NCBI RefSeq assembly: GCF_001902295.1
Contig: NZ_CP018335.1
Location: 1-64,000 of the forward strand
Direction: 5' to 3'
Length of the DNA: 64,000 nt
DNA from: Clostridium kluyveri
GTDB taxonomy: Bacteria > Bacillota > Clostridia > Clostridiales > Clostridiaceae
In this document: piece by piece, positions 32,134-40,781 of the stretch
How positions within the stretch are numbered: the first letter of the stretch is position 1
Layout of the letters: every line of letters begins with the position of its first letter
Program-made: the position numbers and the translations under genes
Notes under the pieces: model-generated
What the model was told of the DNA's origin: nothing
The model's input: only the letters and a program-made list of their open reading frames with translations
Database searches by the model: none

Positions 32134-32691
32134 ATGTTACCTGAATCTAAAAAGTATACTTATGATGAGTTTTTACAGTTAACCAAAGATACGGAAAGAA
32201 CTGAATTTATAGATGGTGAAATATATATGCTTGCATCACCAACGCCAGAGCATCAAAGAATATCAGGAAATATATTTTTTCAACTGAAAAATTATTTTAA
32301 AAATAAAGAATGTGAACCTTTCGCCGCTCCTTTGGATATAGTTTTAGAAAATGATAGCGGAGATAAAACCGACATAGTTCAACCGGACTTAATGGTAATT
32401 TGTGATAAATCAAAGTTTACCAGCAGCAATTACAAAGGTATTCCCACTTTGATAATTGAAATTCTTTCTCCTTCAACCGCTGCAAAAGATACCATTAAAA
32501 AGATGGATTTATACATGAGATTTAAATTAGCTGAATACTGGATTGTACGGCCTAAAAGTAAGACAGTTGATATATACGTGTATGATGAGAATTTAAGAGC
32601 TTATACGGAACCTATGGCTTATTCAAAGGATGATGTGGTTAAGTCCAGTATATTTAAAGATTTATCTATTAAACTGGAAAATATATTCTAG
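32134..32691 (+). CDS. Uma2 family endonuclease-like protein, copy 1
   Basis: 185-residue DUF820/Uma2 protein with a PD-(D/E)XK-like restriction fold. The family pattern is visible: YTYDEFLQL start, EFIDGEIYML, VQPDLMVICD and LIIEILSPSTAAKD. Members are widespread in cyanobacteria and some Firmicutes, often as paralogues; biological role unclear. TAAGGAGG precedes the ATG. A second member follows 20 bp downstream. Confidence 0.85.
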   Translation: MLPESKKYTYDEFLQLTKDTERTEFIDGEIYMLASPTPEHQRISGNIFFQLKNYFKNKECEPFAAPLDIVLENDSGDKTDIVQPDLMVICDKSKFTSSNYKGIPTLIIEILSPSTAAKDTIKKMDLYMRFKLAEYWIVRPKSKTVDIYVYDENLRAYTEPMAYSKDDVVKSSIFKDLSIKLENIF

Positions 32692-32711
32692 TAAAAGGGA
32701 GGTAATATTCA

Positions 32712-33287
32712 ATGGACAACACAGCTAAGAACAAAACATACACTTATGCTGACTATATGAATTACCCTGAAAATGAACGTATTGAACTTATAGAAGGTAA
32801 AATATATGCTATGTCTCCAGCTCCATCAAGAATACATCAAGAATTAATTTCTGAATTAATAACTATATTTAATAATTACATTAAATCCAATAATGGTAAT
32901 TGCAAGGTATATCCTTCACCTTTTGATGTATTTCTCACAGATGATAAAAGTCTTGATAACTGTAAGAACATTGTCCAGCCTGACATATCGATAATATGTG
33001 ATAAAACTAAATTAAATGATAAAGGATGTATAGGCGCTCCTGATATGATAATAGAGATAGTATCACCCCATAATCCATCTAATGACTATGTAAGGAAACT
33101 AGGACTATATGAACACTTTAAAGTAAAAGAATACTGGATAATAAATCCTATGAATAAATCCATATTAATTTATAGACTTAATGATACAATGCACTATGCC
33201 GCTCCTGAAACTTATAATTTCACAGATACAATAAAAGTTGGGATATATGACAGTTTAGAAATTGACTTTAATACTTTAGATGTGTAG
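32712..33287 (+). CDS. Uma2 family endonuclease-like protein, copy 2
   Basis: 191 residues of the same family (ELIEGKIYAMSPAPS, VQPDISIICD, MIIEIVSPHNPSNDY). Divergent from the neighbouring copy, so not a recent duplication. AAGGGAGG precedes the ATG. Probably co-transcribed with the first. Confidence 0.85.
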   Translation: MDNTAKNKTYTYADYMNYPENERIELIEGKIYAMSPAPSRIHQELISELITIFNNYIKSNNGNCKVYPSPFDVFLTDDKSLDNCKNIVQPDISIICDKTKLNDKGCIGAPDMIIEIVSPHNPSNDYVRKLGLYEHFKVKEYWIINPMNKSILIYRLNDTMHYAAPETYNFTDTIKVGIYDSLEIDFNTLDV

Positions 33288-33343
33288 GTACTTTATAATA
33301 TTTCATAGTAACCACAATATATGAATGAAGGATGGTGGATGTT

Positions 33344-34237
33344 ATGCCAACTAAAAAAGCAAACGGAGAGGGGTCTATACAAAAATATTATAAAAATGGT
33401 GAATTTAAAGCCTGGAGATGTACTATTACTATTGGTAGGGATGATATGGGAAAACTCAAAAGGAAGTCCTTTTATGGTAAAACCAAACTTGATGCTATAA
33501 AAAAGAAAGATGAAGCAGTAAAAGAACATTATATAATATTTAATCCATGTGACAATGTTACTCTTCCAAAACTCCCACCTAAGAAAGAAATTCAAATATT
33601 CACTGTTGAGGAGGAAATAACCTTTATAAAATCTTTAATTAACCACAGAAATAGAGCATTATTTATATTAGTCCTTGGGACTGGGTTAAGGATTGGTGAA
33701 GTAGTTGCCCTTAAATGGTCCGATATAAATTTTAAGAATTGTGAGCTTAAAGTTCAGAGGACATTTAAAAGAGTTCATTTGATAAACAATGAATCATCTT
33801 CTAATAAAACTGCAATAATAGAACAACAGCCTAAAACTGTAAATAGTATCAGAACTGTAAATATCCCCTCAAATATTATAGAAGAATTGAGAAGGCACAA
33901 AACAAGGCAGCTTGAAGAAAAATTAAAAGCTGGTGAAACCTATATAGATAATAACCTAGTATTCCCCAATGAAATAGGCCAACCTACAGATACAAGAAAT
34001 TTAACTAGAAGTTATGCCAGGGCACTAAAGAAAGCTAACATACCTTATAAAAATTTTCATGCCATGAGACACACCTTTGCCACCAGATTATTTGAAAGAA
34101 AAGTAGACCTACCTGCTGTTCAAAAACTTCTTGGTCATAGTAGCATTAAAATTACAAGTGATATTTACACGCATGTATTGCCTGATGTAAAAGTAAAAGC
34201 AGTTGATACATTAAATGATTTATTCGCAGATTTGTAA
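33344..34237 (+). CDS. Tyrosine integrase with an internal deletion (element A)
   Basis: 297 residues from the ATG at 33344. The N-terminal AP2-like arm-binding domain (GSIQKYYKNGEFKAW, KRKSFYGKTKLDAI) is followed after only about 15 residues by the catalytic domain (GTGLRIGEVVALKWSDI, HAMRHTFATRL, LGHSSIKITSDIYTHV). Compared with the two integrases at 48844 and 50286 it lacks about 95 residues of SAM-like core-binding domain, with the frame kept. Catalytic Arg, His, Arg, His and Tyr are present. Recombination is probably lost. Confidence 0.85.
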   Translation: MPTKKANGEGSIQKYYKNGEFKAWRCTITIGRDDMGKLKRKSFYGKTKLDAIKKKDEAVKEHYIIFNPCDNVTLPKLPPKKEIQIFTVEEEITFIKSLINHRNRALFILVLGTGLRIGEVVALKWSDINFKNCELKVQRTFKRVHLINNESSSNKTAIIEQQPKTVNSIRTVNIPSNIIEELRRHKTRQLEEKLKAGETYIDNNLVFPNEIGQPTDTRNLTRSYARALKKANIPYKNFHAMRHTFATRLFERKVDLPAVQKLLGHSSIKITSDIYTHVLPDVKVKAVDTLNDLFADL

Positions 34238-34286
34238 AAGAGGTTGTTCAACATATAAAAATTATACGCGGTAAAGGAGAGTTTAA

Positions 34287-34808
34287 ATGATACTAAGTGG
34301 AAAAGAAATAAAGAATAAATTAGGCAAGGAAATTATAATAGAACCTTTTAATGAAAAACAACTCAATCCTAATAGCTATAATTTAAGGCTTCATAATAAA
34401 TTACTTGTTTATGAAGAAAATATTCTTGATATGAAAAAAGTTAACTCTGCAAGAGAGATTATAATACCTAATGAAGGATTCTTACTAGAACCTAATAAGC
34501 TTTATTTAGGTAGAACGCTAGAATACACAGAAACTGATAAATATGTTCCTATGGTTGAGGGTAGAAGCTCTGTAGGAAGATTAGGTTTATTTATACATGT
34601 TACTGCTGGATTTGGAGATATTGGTTTTAAAGGGTATTGGACCTTAGAAATGTTCTGTATACAACCAATAAAAATATATCCAAACGTTGAAATATGTCAA
34701 ACTTACTACCATGCAATAGAAGGAGAATATGATAGATATAAAAGTGAAAAATATCAAAACAACAAAGGTATTCAACCTAGCTTATTATATAAAGATTTTT
34801 TAAAATAA
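34287..34808 (+). CDS. dcd: dCTP deaminase
   Basis: Trimeric enzyme converting dCTP to dUTP, belonging to the dUTPase fold. 173 residues with MILSGKEIKNKL start, QLNPNSYNLRL, the conserved VEGRSSVGRLGLFIH active-site block and FGDIGFKGYWTLE. It lies between the element A integrase and the attachment site, so it is accessory cargo rather than a housekeeping gene. Phage-borne members can alter the host nucleotide pool. AAAGGAGAG precedes the ATG. Confidence 0.88.
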   Translation: MILSGKEIKNKLGKEIIIEPFNEKQLNPNSYNLRLHNKLLVYEENILDMKKVNSAREIIIPNEGFLLEPNKLYLGRTLEYTETDKYVPMVEGRSSVGRLGLFIHVTAGFGDIGFKGYWTLEMFCIQPIKIYPNVEICQTYYHAIEGEYDRYKSEKYQNNKGIQPSLLYKDFLK

Positions 34809-34866
34809 AAGGTTGTAATTAAATAATTTTCCCAAATAATACTTTTTAAATAATTTAACTTTCTTA

Positions 34867-34901
34867 TAAAACTACCCTATGAACTCATAGGGTAGTTTTA
34901 T
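34867..34901 (+). terminator. Rho-independent terminator after dcd
   Basis: AAACTACCCTATGA pairs with TCATAGGGTAGTTT, a 14-bp stem followed by TA-rich DNA. Strong and symmetric, could act on both strands. Confidence 0.9.
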
Positions 34902-34916
34902 ATTTATCACTTTTTA

Positions 34917-34965
34917 TTGTGTTACTGGTTGTGTTATCTTAAAAAAACTTCTGTGGGTTGTGTTA
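34917..34965. repeat. Candidate integrase arm sites of element A
   Basis: TTGTGTTA occurs at 34917, 34929 and 34958 in direct orientation, the first two 12 bp apart, between the integrase and the attachment core. This is where arm-type sites of AP2-domain integrases lie. Confidence 0.45.
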
Positions 34966-35011
34966 TTTTGCATTAAAAAAGACCTTTATATGTTAGTAAA
35001 AGTCTTGATAT

Positions 35012-35049
35012 TGGTGCATCAGAGAGGACTTGAACCCCCGGCACGCTGG
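35012..35049 (-). repeat. Attachment core, copy 1 (A/B junction), tRNA 3' fragment
   Basis: 38 bp identical to 50116-50153. On the reverse strand it reads from CCAGCGTGCC to the end CTGATGCACCA and contains a T-arm (GGGGGTTCAAGTCCTCT), the 3' acceptor strand and an encoded CCA. It is the 3' part of a tRNA; no D-arm or anticodon arm follows. On the reverse strand a hairpin with GGTCTTTTTT (34976-35006) follows the CCA. The tRNA identity cannot be read from this fragment. Confidence 0.85.
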
Positions 35050-35157
35050 GACGTAATAAACAATTTTACATAGTTCCTCACTATCCCTAAACCCTGTTAT
35101 ACTGTCATTTTATTTCTCGTCTTGTCCCTTATTATACCTTTTTATTCTATCCTATAA

Positions 35158-35178
35158 GGGGTAAAAAAGGGGGTAAAA
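35158..35178 (+). repeat. Candidate integrase arm sites, left end of element B
   Basis: GGGGTAAAA at 35158 and 35170, direct, 12-bp period, about 110 bp inside the left core. The same doublet with the same period occurs at 50041-50061 inside the right core. Confidence 0.6.
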
Positions 35179-35224
35179 ATTCTTGCAAGTAATTATTCAT
35201 ATTTTATAATCTCTATATATGTAC

Positions 35225-35394
35225 ACATTAAATTATGTGCATCTGTGCAAGATATACAATATAAAAACATGAACTTTGTAAAAACATCTGTACTATCTGT
35301 ACTGATCCCCTTAAACCCTTCATATAAAAGGAAAGTACAGATATTTTATGTGTACTTTCAATCTGTACTATGTGTACTATCTGTACTTTTGTGG
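35225..35394. repeat. GTACAGAT-type repeat array, left end of element B
   Basis: At least six copies of AGTACAGAT or its complement ATCTGTACT, with related TGTGTACT copies, and a TAAACCCTT in the middle (35313-35321). The run around 35360-35389 (ATCTGTACTATG, then TGTACTATCTGTACT) occurs exactly, inverted, at 48741-48769. TGTGCATCTGTGCAAGAT at 35236 also has an inverted match near 48800. Likely protein-binding iterons for replication or control. Confidence 0.75.
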
Positions 35395-35522
35395 TATAAT
35401 ATTGTAAATATATTGAGAATATTATAAAAAATATTATTTTACATAGAAATAAAAAGATTACAAGGAGCGATCTAATTAGATAAAACTTAATAAGCAAGAA
35501 AAATATTAAAGGAGGTGTGACA

Positions 35523-35840
35523 TTGGATCAACTTTTAACCAAAAAGGATCTCGCTAAGAGATGGCAAATATCAACGGCAACTATAGACAGGTATATACAG
35601 GACAAAATATTAGTTCCAGTCAAAGGTATCACAGTAATAAGATTTAATCCGCAGTATATTAGAGAACTTGAAGGAACAAAGCTTGAAAAGTTTTCACCAG
35701 TAGAAAGAAGAAGACTGGAGAGAGAGCTGGAAGACCTTAAACGAGAGAATGAAATATTAAAAGGAGTTATAGCTAGGATTCAATCAATAACATCAGAATC
35801 TATGTATCTAATGTCTAAGGAGCCACCATTTCAGGTATAA
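35523..35840 (+). CDS. HTH protein with coiled-coil tail (element B)
   Basis: 105 residues. N-terminal MerR/excisionase-like helix-turn-helix (TKKDLAKRWQISTATIDRYI), then a basic coiled coil (RRRLERELEDLKRENEILK). TTG start at 35523 fits the AAAGGAGG at 35508-35515; the GTG at 35517 is too close. The only forward gene at this end, read from beside the iteron array. It may bind the array as a satellite regulator or replication protein. Exact role unknown. Confidence 0.7.
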   Translation: MDQLLTKKDLAKRWQISTATIDRYIQDKILVPVKGITVIRFNPQYIRELEGTKLEKFSPVERRRLERELEDLKRENEILKGVIARIQSITSESMYLMSKEPPFQV

Positions 35841-35845
35841 AAAGA

Positions 35846-35866
35846 GAGCTTTAAAATATAAAGCTC
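35846..35866 (+). terminator. Terminator hairpin between convergent genes
   Basis: GAGCTTT and AAAGCTC flank a 7-nt loop, followed by CTTACTTATTT on the forward strand. It lies between the forward HTH gene and the end of the reverse packaging operon. Confidence 0.6.
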
Positions 35867-35899
35867 CTTACTTATTTATGAATAACATTAAATATCTTC

Positions 35900-36088
35900 T
35901 CAATGTTGCTTCAAATACTCAATTATGCCTTTTCTGAAATCATTCATTGTATAAAATACTTGCTTTGAAATCTCCTCCATATGAGATTTATTTAATGATC
36001 CATCAGTATTATTTGCATTGACCTCCATTTCATATGAAAAATCACCCAATGATTTTCTAAGAGCCTTATCCAAATCATTAATATTCAT
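35900..36088 (-). CDS. Small protein at the end of the packaging operon, unknown
   Basis: 62 residues (MNINDLDKALRKSLGDFSYE), acidic, no membrane segment. GGGGGATTAAAA precedes the ATG. Last gene of the structural operon, where head-tail accessory proteins often sit. Not recognised. Confidence 0.6.
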   Translation of the reverse strand: MNINDLDKALRKSLGDFSYEMEVNANNTDGSLNKSHMEEISKQVFYTMNDFRKGIIEYLKQH

Positions 36089-36099
36089 TTTTAATCCCC

Positions 36100-36444
36100 C
36101 TAATTATTTTCATTATAGTTATCTTTAGTATAGGCAGTAATTTTTAAATCTGATTTATAACCTTCTAAATCGTCTATATCTGTTATATAGTATTTTTTAC
36201 CATTATACTCTATGATACAATCCAGATCTATATCATTACGCCAGTTTATTTTAAATACAGCTTGCACTTCAGTATTTGCAATAATTGCCTGTTGAGTCTC
36301 TTTTGTAGTTGCATGTCTATAATATGCCCATATATTTTTAACTAAATAATCAAGTTTTTTATCAGTTTCTCCTAATTCATTCTCATATTCTACATAATGT
36401 AATATATTAATTTTCCTATTTTTCATATCATTCATATTTACCAC
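36100..36444 (-). CDS. Phage head closure (head-tail adaptor) protein
   Basis: 114 residues of the SPP1 gp16-like head-closure type: IWAYYRHATTKETQQA, FKINWRNDIDLDCIIEYNGKKYYI. It forms the stopper ring on the connector and would present the interface for a tail. It is the most tail-proximal recognisable gene of element B, and no tail gene follows. It starts just after TerL; an ATG a few codons downstream is possible. Confidence 0.8.
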   Translation of the reverse strand: MVNMNDMKNRKINILHYVEYENELGETDKKLDYLVKNIWAYYRHATTKETQQAIIANTEVQAVFKINWRNDIDLDCIIEYNGKKYYITDIDDLEGYKSDLKITAYTKDNYNENN

Positions 36445-36448
36445 ATCC

Positions 36449-38092
36449 TTATTGTATAGCCCTTAAAAATTCCTCATAATGTTCAAATAGTCCAGTATAG
36501 GCATCTAGCATTGAAGCCATACCATCTATTCTCATTTTAGCCGATTGATTTTTGATAGGTACTATATTACCATTTCTGTCTGTTTCAACTCCTGTGTTAG
36601 TTAAACACCATTTTAGCATTGGATTATTATTATAATTAATTTTCTTGGCTTGTAAATCTGCCCCCATCATTTGCATTGGTAATGACAGGGTCTTAGCTCC
36701 TTGAATACATCTTTCCATTTTGAAGCCATTATTTTTCATTTCTTCAACCCAGTATTTAGCTGAATAACTGTCATAATATATCCATAATGGAGTTATTTCC
36801 TTTTCGTTTAACATTTCAAGAAACCACGCTGTAACATCCCTATAATCAATACTGTTACCCTCGCATAGTCTTAATAAGCCACGTTCAAGCCATTTATCAT
36901 ATGGTATTTTATCCTCATAAACTCTTTTATTAAAACTCTCTTTAGGGAGCCAATACATTTGTGTTATATATCTCTTTTGAGTTTCGGCATCCATCAGTAA
37001 CAATGTTGCTGCTGTTAAATCTGTGGTAATACTGAGGTCTGCCCCTCCTATAGCATAGGAATTACAGAAGTTATTTATATTAAAAGTTTCCTCATTGTTT
37101 ATAGCATCAAATGTAAGCCATGCAGTTGATACAGTACACCTTATATTAAAATCTTTTGTGAGAATACCAGAAACATCCTTAGGGTTATTCTTTGCTCTAT
37201 CAACTTTTATTTCTAAATCATCAAGCTTTTTAATATTTCCTAATCCTGGGTTAGCCTTTGGCCAACATTCTGGATTTCTCCATTCTTCTTTACTGTCAAG
37301 TTCATAAAGAATAGGTAAAAAGGTATCATCTTCGAAATTTCCATCAACTACATTGCAAGCATATTCATACATATCATCAAAAATATTCTCTCGCACTGTT
37401 CCTGCTGTGGTTATCATAATCAATAATGGTTCCCGCCTTGCACTTTGAGACTGTTTCATAACTTCATATAAGTTCCTATCTTTAATACTGTGTAATTCAT
37501 CTATAATGACGCATTGAGAATTTAATCCATCAAGTGTATCTGAATTTTTACCTAATGCCTGAAATTTTGACATTGTAAGGGGGAAGTATAAATCTGTCTT
37601 ACGTTTCTTTAGATGTTTTGATAAATATGGACTTTGATTTACCATATTTAAAGTTTCGTCAAAACATATCTTAGCTTGGTCTTTTTTACTTGCACATGAG
37701 TACACCTCTGCCCCTGCTTCACCGTCTGCAACTAACATATATAACGCTATGGCTGATAACATTACCGTTTTACCATTCTTCCTACTCACATAAAACATAC
37801 TTTCTCTATAACGCCTTAAACCTGTATTTTTATCAATAAATCCAAATAGAGCCGATATAAAAGCTTTCTGGAATAGCTCTAATATTACCGATTTTCCTGC
37901 CCATTCACCTTTTGAATGTTTACAAAACTTTTCTATAAATTCTATAGGCCTATTAGCTTTATTTTCATCAAATATATATTTATTAGGGTTGTCAATATCA
38001 TCAACCAGCCTTTTATATTCCTTTTCTATCCTTTTAGATACAATATATTTTCCTGATTTAATTCCTTTGTAGTATTCTTTTATATAGTTCAT
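36449..38092 (-). CDS. terL: Terminase large subunit (element B)
   Basis: 547-residue packaging motor. The ATPase domain shows the Walker A-like SRKNGKTVMLSA and Walker B VIIDELHSI, and the C-terminal nuclease domain has acidic residues in GGADLSITTDLTA and IYYDSYSAK. It belongs to the group working with P27-family TerS and HK97-type heads. It overlaps nothing and follows TerS by 4 bp, so it is coupled to it. Confidence 0.93.
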   Translation of the reverse strand: MNYIKEYYKGIKSGKYIVSKRIEKEYKRLVDDIDNPNKYIFDENKANRPIEFIEKFCKHSKGEWAGKSVILELFQKAFISALFGFIDKNTGLRRYRESMFYVSRKNGKTVMLSAIALYMLVADGEAGAEVYSCASKKDQAKICFDETLNMVNQSPYLSKHLKKRKTDLYFPLTMSKFQALGKNSDTLDGLNSQCVIIDELHSIKDRNLYEVMKQSQSARREPLLIMITTAGTVRENIFDDMYEYACNVVDGNFEDDTFLPILYELDSKEEWRNPECWPKANPGLGNIKKLDDLEIKVDRAKNNPKDVSGILTKDFNIRCTVSTAWLTFDAINNEETFNINNFCNSYAIGGADLSITTDLTAATLLLMDAETQKRYITQMYWLPKESFNKRVYEDKIPYDKWLERGLLRLCEGNSIDYRDVTAWFLEMLNEKEITPLWIYYDSYSAKYWVEEMKNNGFKMERCIQGAKTLSLPMQMMGADLQAKKINYNNNPMLKWCLTNTGVETDRNGNIVPIKNQSAKMRIDGMASMLDAYTGLFEHYEEFLRAIQ

Positions 38093-38096
38093 ATAA

Positions 38097-38441
38097 TCAC
38101 TTCGTTTTTATAAAATCTATTAATTCATCTTTTGATTTATTATCGTCTTTAGGAAGTAAATCAATAATTTGTTTATATATTAGGCTGTATCTCTGGATAG
38201 TAGTATTATAAGCCTTTAATGAAGGATTTTCCCTTAAAAACTCTTGTTTACCTTGTTTAAACATTGCAGTAGGGCCTTTTGTGTCAACTTCATTTTTTAA
38301 TGTTTCTAATGTCCGTTGCATAAATTCAAGTTCATTATATAAGCTCTCTGCAATAACTTTTTTATCTCTTGGTAATTTTCCTAATATAGCTTTAACTTTT
38401 TTCATATCTTTAGAAATATCTATAACTTTCGTTTTTTCCAT
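38097..38441 (-). CDS. terS: Terminase small subunit, P27 family
   Basis: 114 residues (KVIDISKDMKKVKAILGKL, MQRTLETLKNEVDTKGPTAMF), matching the P27-type small terminase that recognises the packaging site. In satellites this is the specificity factor that directs packaging of island DNA into its own capsid. AAAGGTGAAGTTTC precedes the ATG. It sits between HNH and TerL. Confidence 0.85.
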   Translation of the reverse strand: MEKTKVIDISKDMKKVKAILGKLPRDKKVIAESLYNELEFMQRTLETLKNEVDTKGPTAMFKQGKQEFLRENPSLKAYNTTIQRYSLIYKQIIDLLPKDDNKSKDELIDFIKTK

Positions 38442-38569
38442 GAAACTTCACCTTTCTTTAAATGATATTTAATACTGCTTTATATATTTTCCCACCCTTA
38501 ATATAAAATCAATGGGAGGGGTTTAGAAATGGCGGGCATATGGTCTTAGCCACAGCGTTGTTTTTCGGT

Positions 38570-38869
38570 CTATTGGGGGGACTTTATAAGGTTTCCATTT
38601 TCATCAAATATAGTTTCCTTAGTGGTTACTTGATGATTTCTATTGTGTATCTTATTATGACATTCTATACACAAGGCTTCTAGGTTATCCCAATTCAATG
38701 TTATTTCTGGATTATTTATATTTCTGGGATTTATAAATTTTTTATGATGAACTATCGTTGCAGACCTTCCGCATCTCTCACATATACAGTATTTACTCTT
38801 TATATACCCCTTTCTACACTTAATCCATTCTTTACTTTGATAAAAACTCTTAGCATATTCTTTACTCAT
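38570..38869 (-). CDS. HNH endonuclease (element B)
   Basis: 99 residues: AKSFYQSKEWIKCRKGYIKS, zinc pairs CICERC and CIECH, and the HNH core (IVHHKKFI, NLEALCIECHNKIH). HNH proteins next to terminase genes stimulate cos-type DNA cleavage in HK97-like packaging. It overlaps the connector gene by 8 bp. The 140-bp gap to TerS has no gene. Confidence 0.9.
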   Translation of the reverse strand: MSKEYAKSFYQSKEWIKCRKGYIKSKYCICERCGRSATIVHHKKFINPRNINNPEITLNWDNLEALCIECHNKIHNRNHQVTTKETIFDENGNLIKSPQ

Positions 38870-39155
38870 TGTCCATACTTCTTCCTATTGCCTGTAATGC
38901 AACCAATAATGAATCAATAGCATTTCTCAACTTATCTGTATCCTTGTCTTTAGGTTGAAACCATAACTGTAATATAAATGATGCTGCGCTCTTTGCTAAT
39001 GGGTGTATAGTTGCATCATCTATCCACGTTCTACCTGTAGTAGCCTCTAAGTATGGTGGTATAGCATCTATCAATGGTTGCACTATATTAACATCAAGGT
39101 CATTCCCATCAACCCTTAATATGTCATGTGCTTCTGGTATGGTAAGTATATTCAT
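38862..39155 (-). CDS. Head-tail connector protein (gp6-like)
   Basis: 97 residues: LTIPEAHDILRVDG, PYLEATTGRTW and the all-helical body typical of HK97 gp6-like connector proteins, which form the ring below the portal. AAAGAGGTGAATATG precedes the start. Follows the capsid gene and a 48-residue protein. Confidence 0.82.
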   Translation of the reverse strand: MNILTIPEAHDILRVDGNDLDVNIVQPLIDAIPPYLEATTGRTWIDDATIHPLAKSAASFILQLWFQPKDKDTDKLRNAIDSLLVALQAIGRSMDNE

Positions 39156-39210
39156 ACATATTCACCTCTTTAATTAAAGGGGTTGCGTATAATACGCATA
39201 CCCCTATCTT

Positions 39211-39357
39211 TTACATTTGACTTGCCATTACTGCTAATTCACTAATTGTCTTTGCAATTTTAAGATACTCGTCAATTGCAACTGGCTTACCTTCTAATTT
39301 CTTTTGCCTTTTTTGTAATTCTTCTATTTGTTCATTAATAACTTTTATATAATCCAT
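39211..39357 (-). CDS. Small helical protein between capsid and connector
   Basis: 48 residues (MDYIKVINEQIEELQKRQKK then LEGKPVAIDEYLKIAKTI) with GGAGGTATAAATA before the ATG. Short coiled-coil protein in a structural operon. Not recognised; could be a head accessory or scaffold-like protein. Confidence 0.65.
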   Translation of the reverse strand: MDYIKVINEQIEELQKRQKKLEGKPVAIDEYLKIAKTISELAVMASQM

Positions 39358-39374
39358 TATTTATACCTCCTAAA

Positions 39375-40583
39375 TTATTCATACTTTGTAAGTTTTAAAA
39401 ATGCTTCTGGTACTATTGGCTTACAGTCAGCTATTGCCAGTGCCCTGTAATCTATAAGCCCGGATTTAAAGCTTGATTCTCTGCTTACCTCAAGTAATAT
39501 ACCTTCTGGTATGTTATATCCCATATAATTAAAATCTCCTAATAGTATGGTATCATCTGGTATATTGTCGTCTACGATTATTGGCTTCCCTAGAATAAAC
39601 CCTATTTGCTGCTGTTGAGGATCTGCTATAAATAAAGGTCTCTTGTTATCATCAGTCAAACTGTATATAAGATTATATAGACTAGCATTATTCATACCAA
39701 ACTTTGCGTTAACTCCATATCCTCTTTTTAACATTCCCAGTATCTTAGTGAAATCTGTATATGCTGGCTTATCTGTATATGTGAGACTATTACTTGTATC
39801 CCATGTAATGCCTGATAATATTCCGGTACCTTGCCCTGAACCTGTACCACTTACTATAGCTTCGTTTATAGTATCAATAACACAATTATTAAGTTCTGTT
39901 TCAAGATAATTTTCAAAGGCTCCTAAACTCATTTTATTTGCTACTGCTGACATACTGAATATCTTTATTATTTCATATGCTGAAAAACTGACTGATGCAG
40001 TATCTACGGTTTCACTTTCAACATCTGCACCCTCTATATGCCAATTAGCCTTTGAACTCGGTGTACCCACTGGCACTTTTAAATTACTTGGTATATTGAA
40101 GTTCCTACAAGCTGATATTAGTCCACCCTGTTTTCTTGCCTTTTCAATAATCTCATTTAATGTCTGTGTTGGTAATACTGCTGCTGAATTAGTCATTGTT
40201 GAAAAACTACTGGCTCTTTTTTCTATTCTTGCACGGTCATATATATTTTTTTCAGTTTCAGTTAACTTCTGCCCTAACATTGACTTGAAAAAAGCACTTC
40301 TATATTCTTTTGTTTTAAATAAGTCCGTTCCTTCTGGAATATCAACACCTTTATTGAATTCCATCCCTGTTATAGGATTAAATCCTTTATTTGATTTACT
40401 TCTTTTCTCAATAATATTTTCTTTGGCCTGCTTCAATCCATCAAGTTCAATATTTAATGCTTCTATATTGGCATCCGGATCACTGTCTATCAATTTTCCT
40501 ATTTCTAATGCTCGTGTTTCAATTTCCTTAATATCCTTGGCTCTATAATGATTAAATGCTTCTTGAATTGTTTTAAATTCCAT
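39375..40583 (-). CDS. Major capsid protein, HK97 fold (element B)
   Basis: 402 residues. The N-terminal 100 residues are the charged coiled-coil delta (scaffold) domain removed by the protease; the HK97 fold follows with FSMSAVANKMSLGAFENYLE, GTGSGQGTGILSG and the C-terminal YMGYNIPEGILLEVSRE. It forms the island's own shell. Next to the protease and a 61-residue gene. Confidence 0.92.
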   Translation of the reverse strand: MEFKTIQEAFNHYRAKDIKEIETRALEIGKLIDSDPDANIEALNIELDGLKQAKENIIEKRSKSNKGFNPITGMEFNKGVDIPEGTDLFKTKEYRSAFFKSMLGQKLTETEKNIYDRARIEKRASSFSTMTNSAAVLPTQTLNEIIEKARKQGGLISACRNFNIPSNLKVPVGTPSSKANWHIEGADVESETVDTASVSFSAYEIIKIFSMSAVANKMSLGAFENYLETELNNCVIDTINEAIVSGTGSGQGTGILSGITWDTSNSLTYTDKPAYTDFTKILGMLKRGYGVNAKFGMNNASLYNLIYSLTDDNKRPLFIADPQQQQIGFILGKPIIVDDNIPDDTILLGDFNYMGYNIPEGILLEVSRESSFKSGLIDYRALAIADCKPIVPEAFLKLTKYE

Positions 40584-40595
40584 TTTAAATTCTCC

Positions 40596-40781
40596 TTATC
40601 CTATTATTGATTTCAAATTTTTTTCTATAAAGCTTTGTCTTTCTTTTTCGGTTTTAAACATTAATTTTTCTTCATTACTTCCCATTACAAATCGTATTGT
40701 ATATATACCCATATTAGGAATAATAATTTTATCTACACGATCTAAATTTATAAAACGACTTTCTTTAATTTTCAAAAACAT
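40596..40781 (-). CDS. Small protein between protease and capsid, unknown
   Basis: 61 residues (MFLKIKESRFINLDRVDKII); the start ATG abuts the protease stop (TAAATG), so translation is coupled. Beta-rich pattern, no motif recognised. Its place inside the head operon suggests a head accessory role. Confidence 0.6.
   Translation of the reverse strand: MFLKIKESRFINLDRVDKIIIPNMGIYTIRFVMGSNEEKLMFKTEKERQSFIEKNLKSIIG

Larger units (their letters stand above)
30640..35049. mobile_element. Element A: degraded integrative element
   Basis: XRE regulators with operators, a regulator broken by a stop, two Uma2 genes, an integrase missing its core-binding domain and a dCTP deaminase, ending at a tRNA-derived 38-bp attachment sequence (35012-35049). 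No structural or replication genes remain. The left end is not defined: no matching attachment copy was seen left of 35012, so the start given is a guess at the first XRE remnant. Confidence 0.5.

Noticed and set aside
35012..35049. A complete tRNA gene on the reverse strand
   Set aside because: Only the T-arm, acceptor 3' strand and CCA are present. No D-arm or anticodon arm can be folded from the adjacent sequence at either copy.
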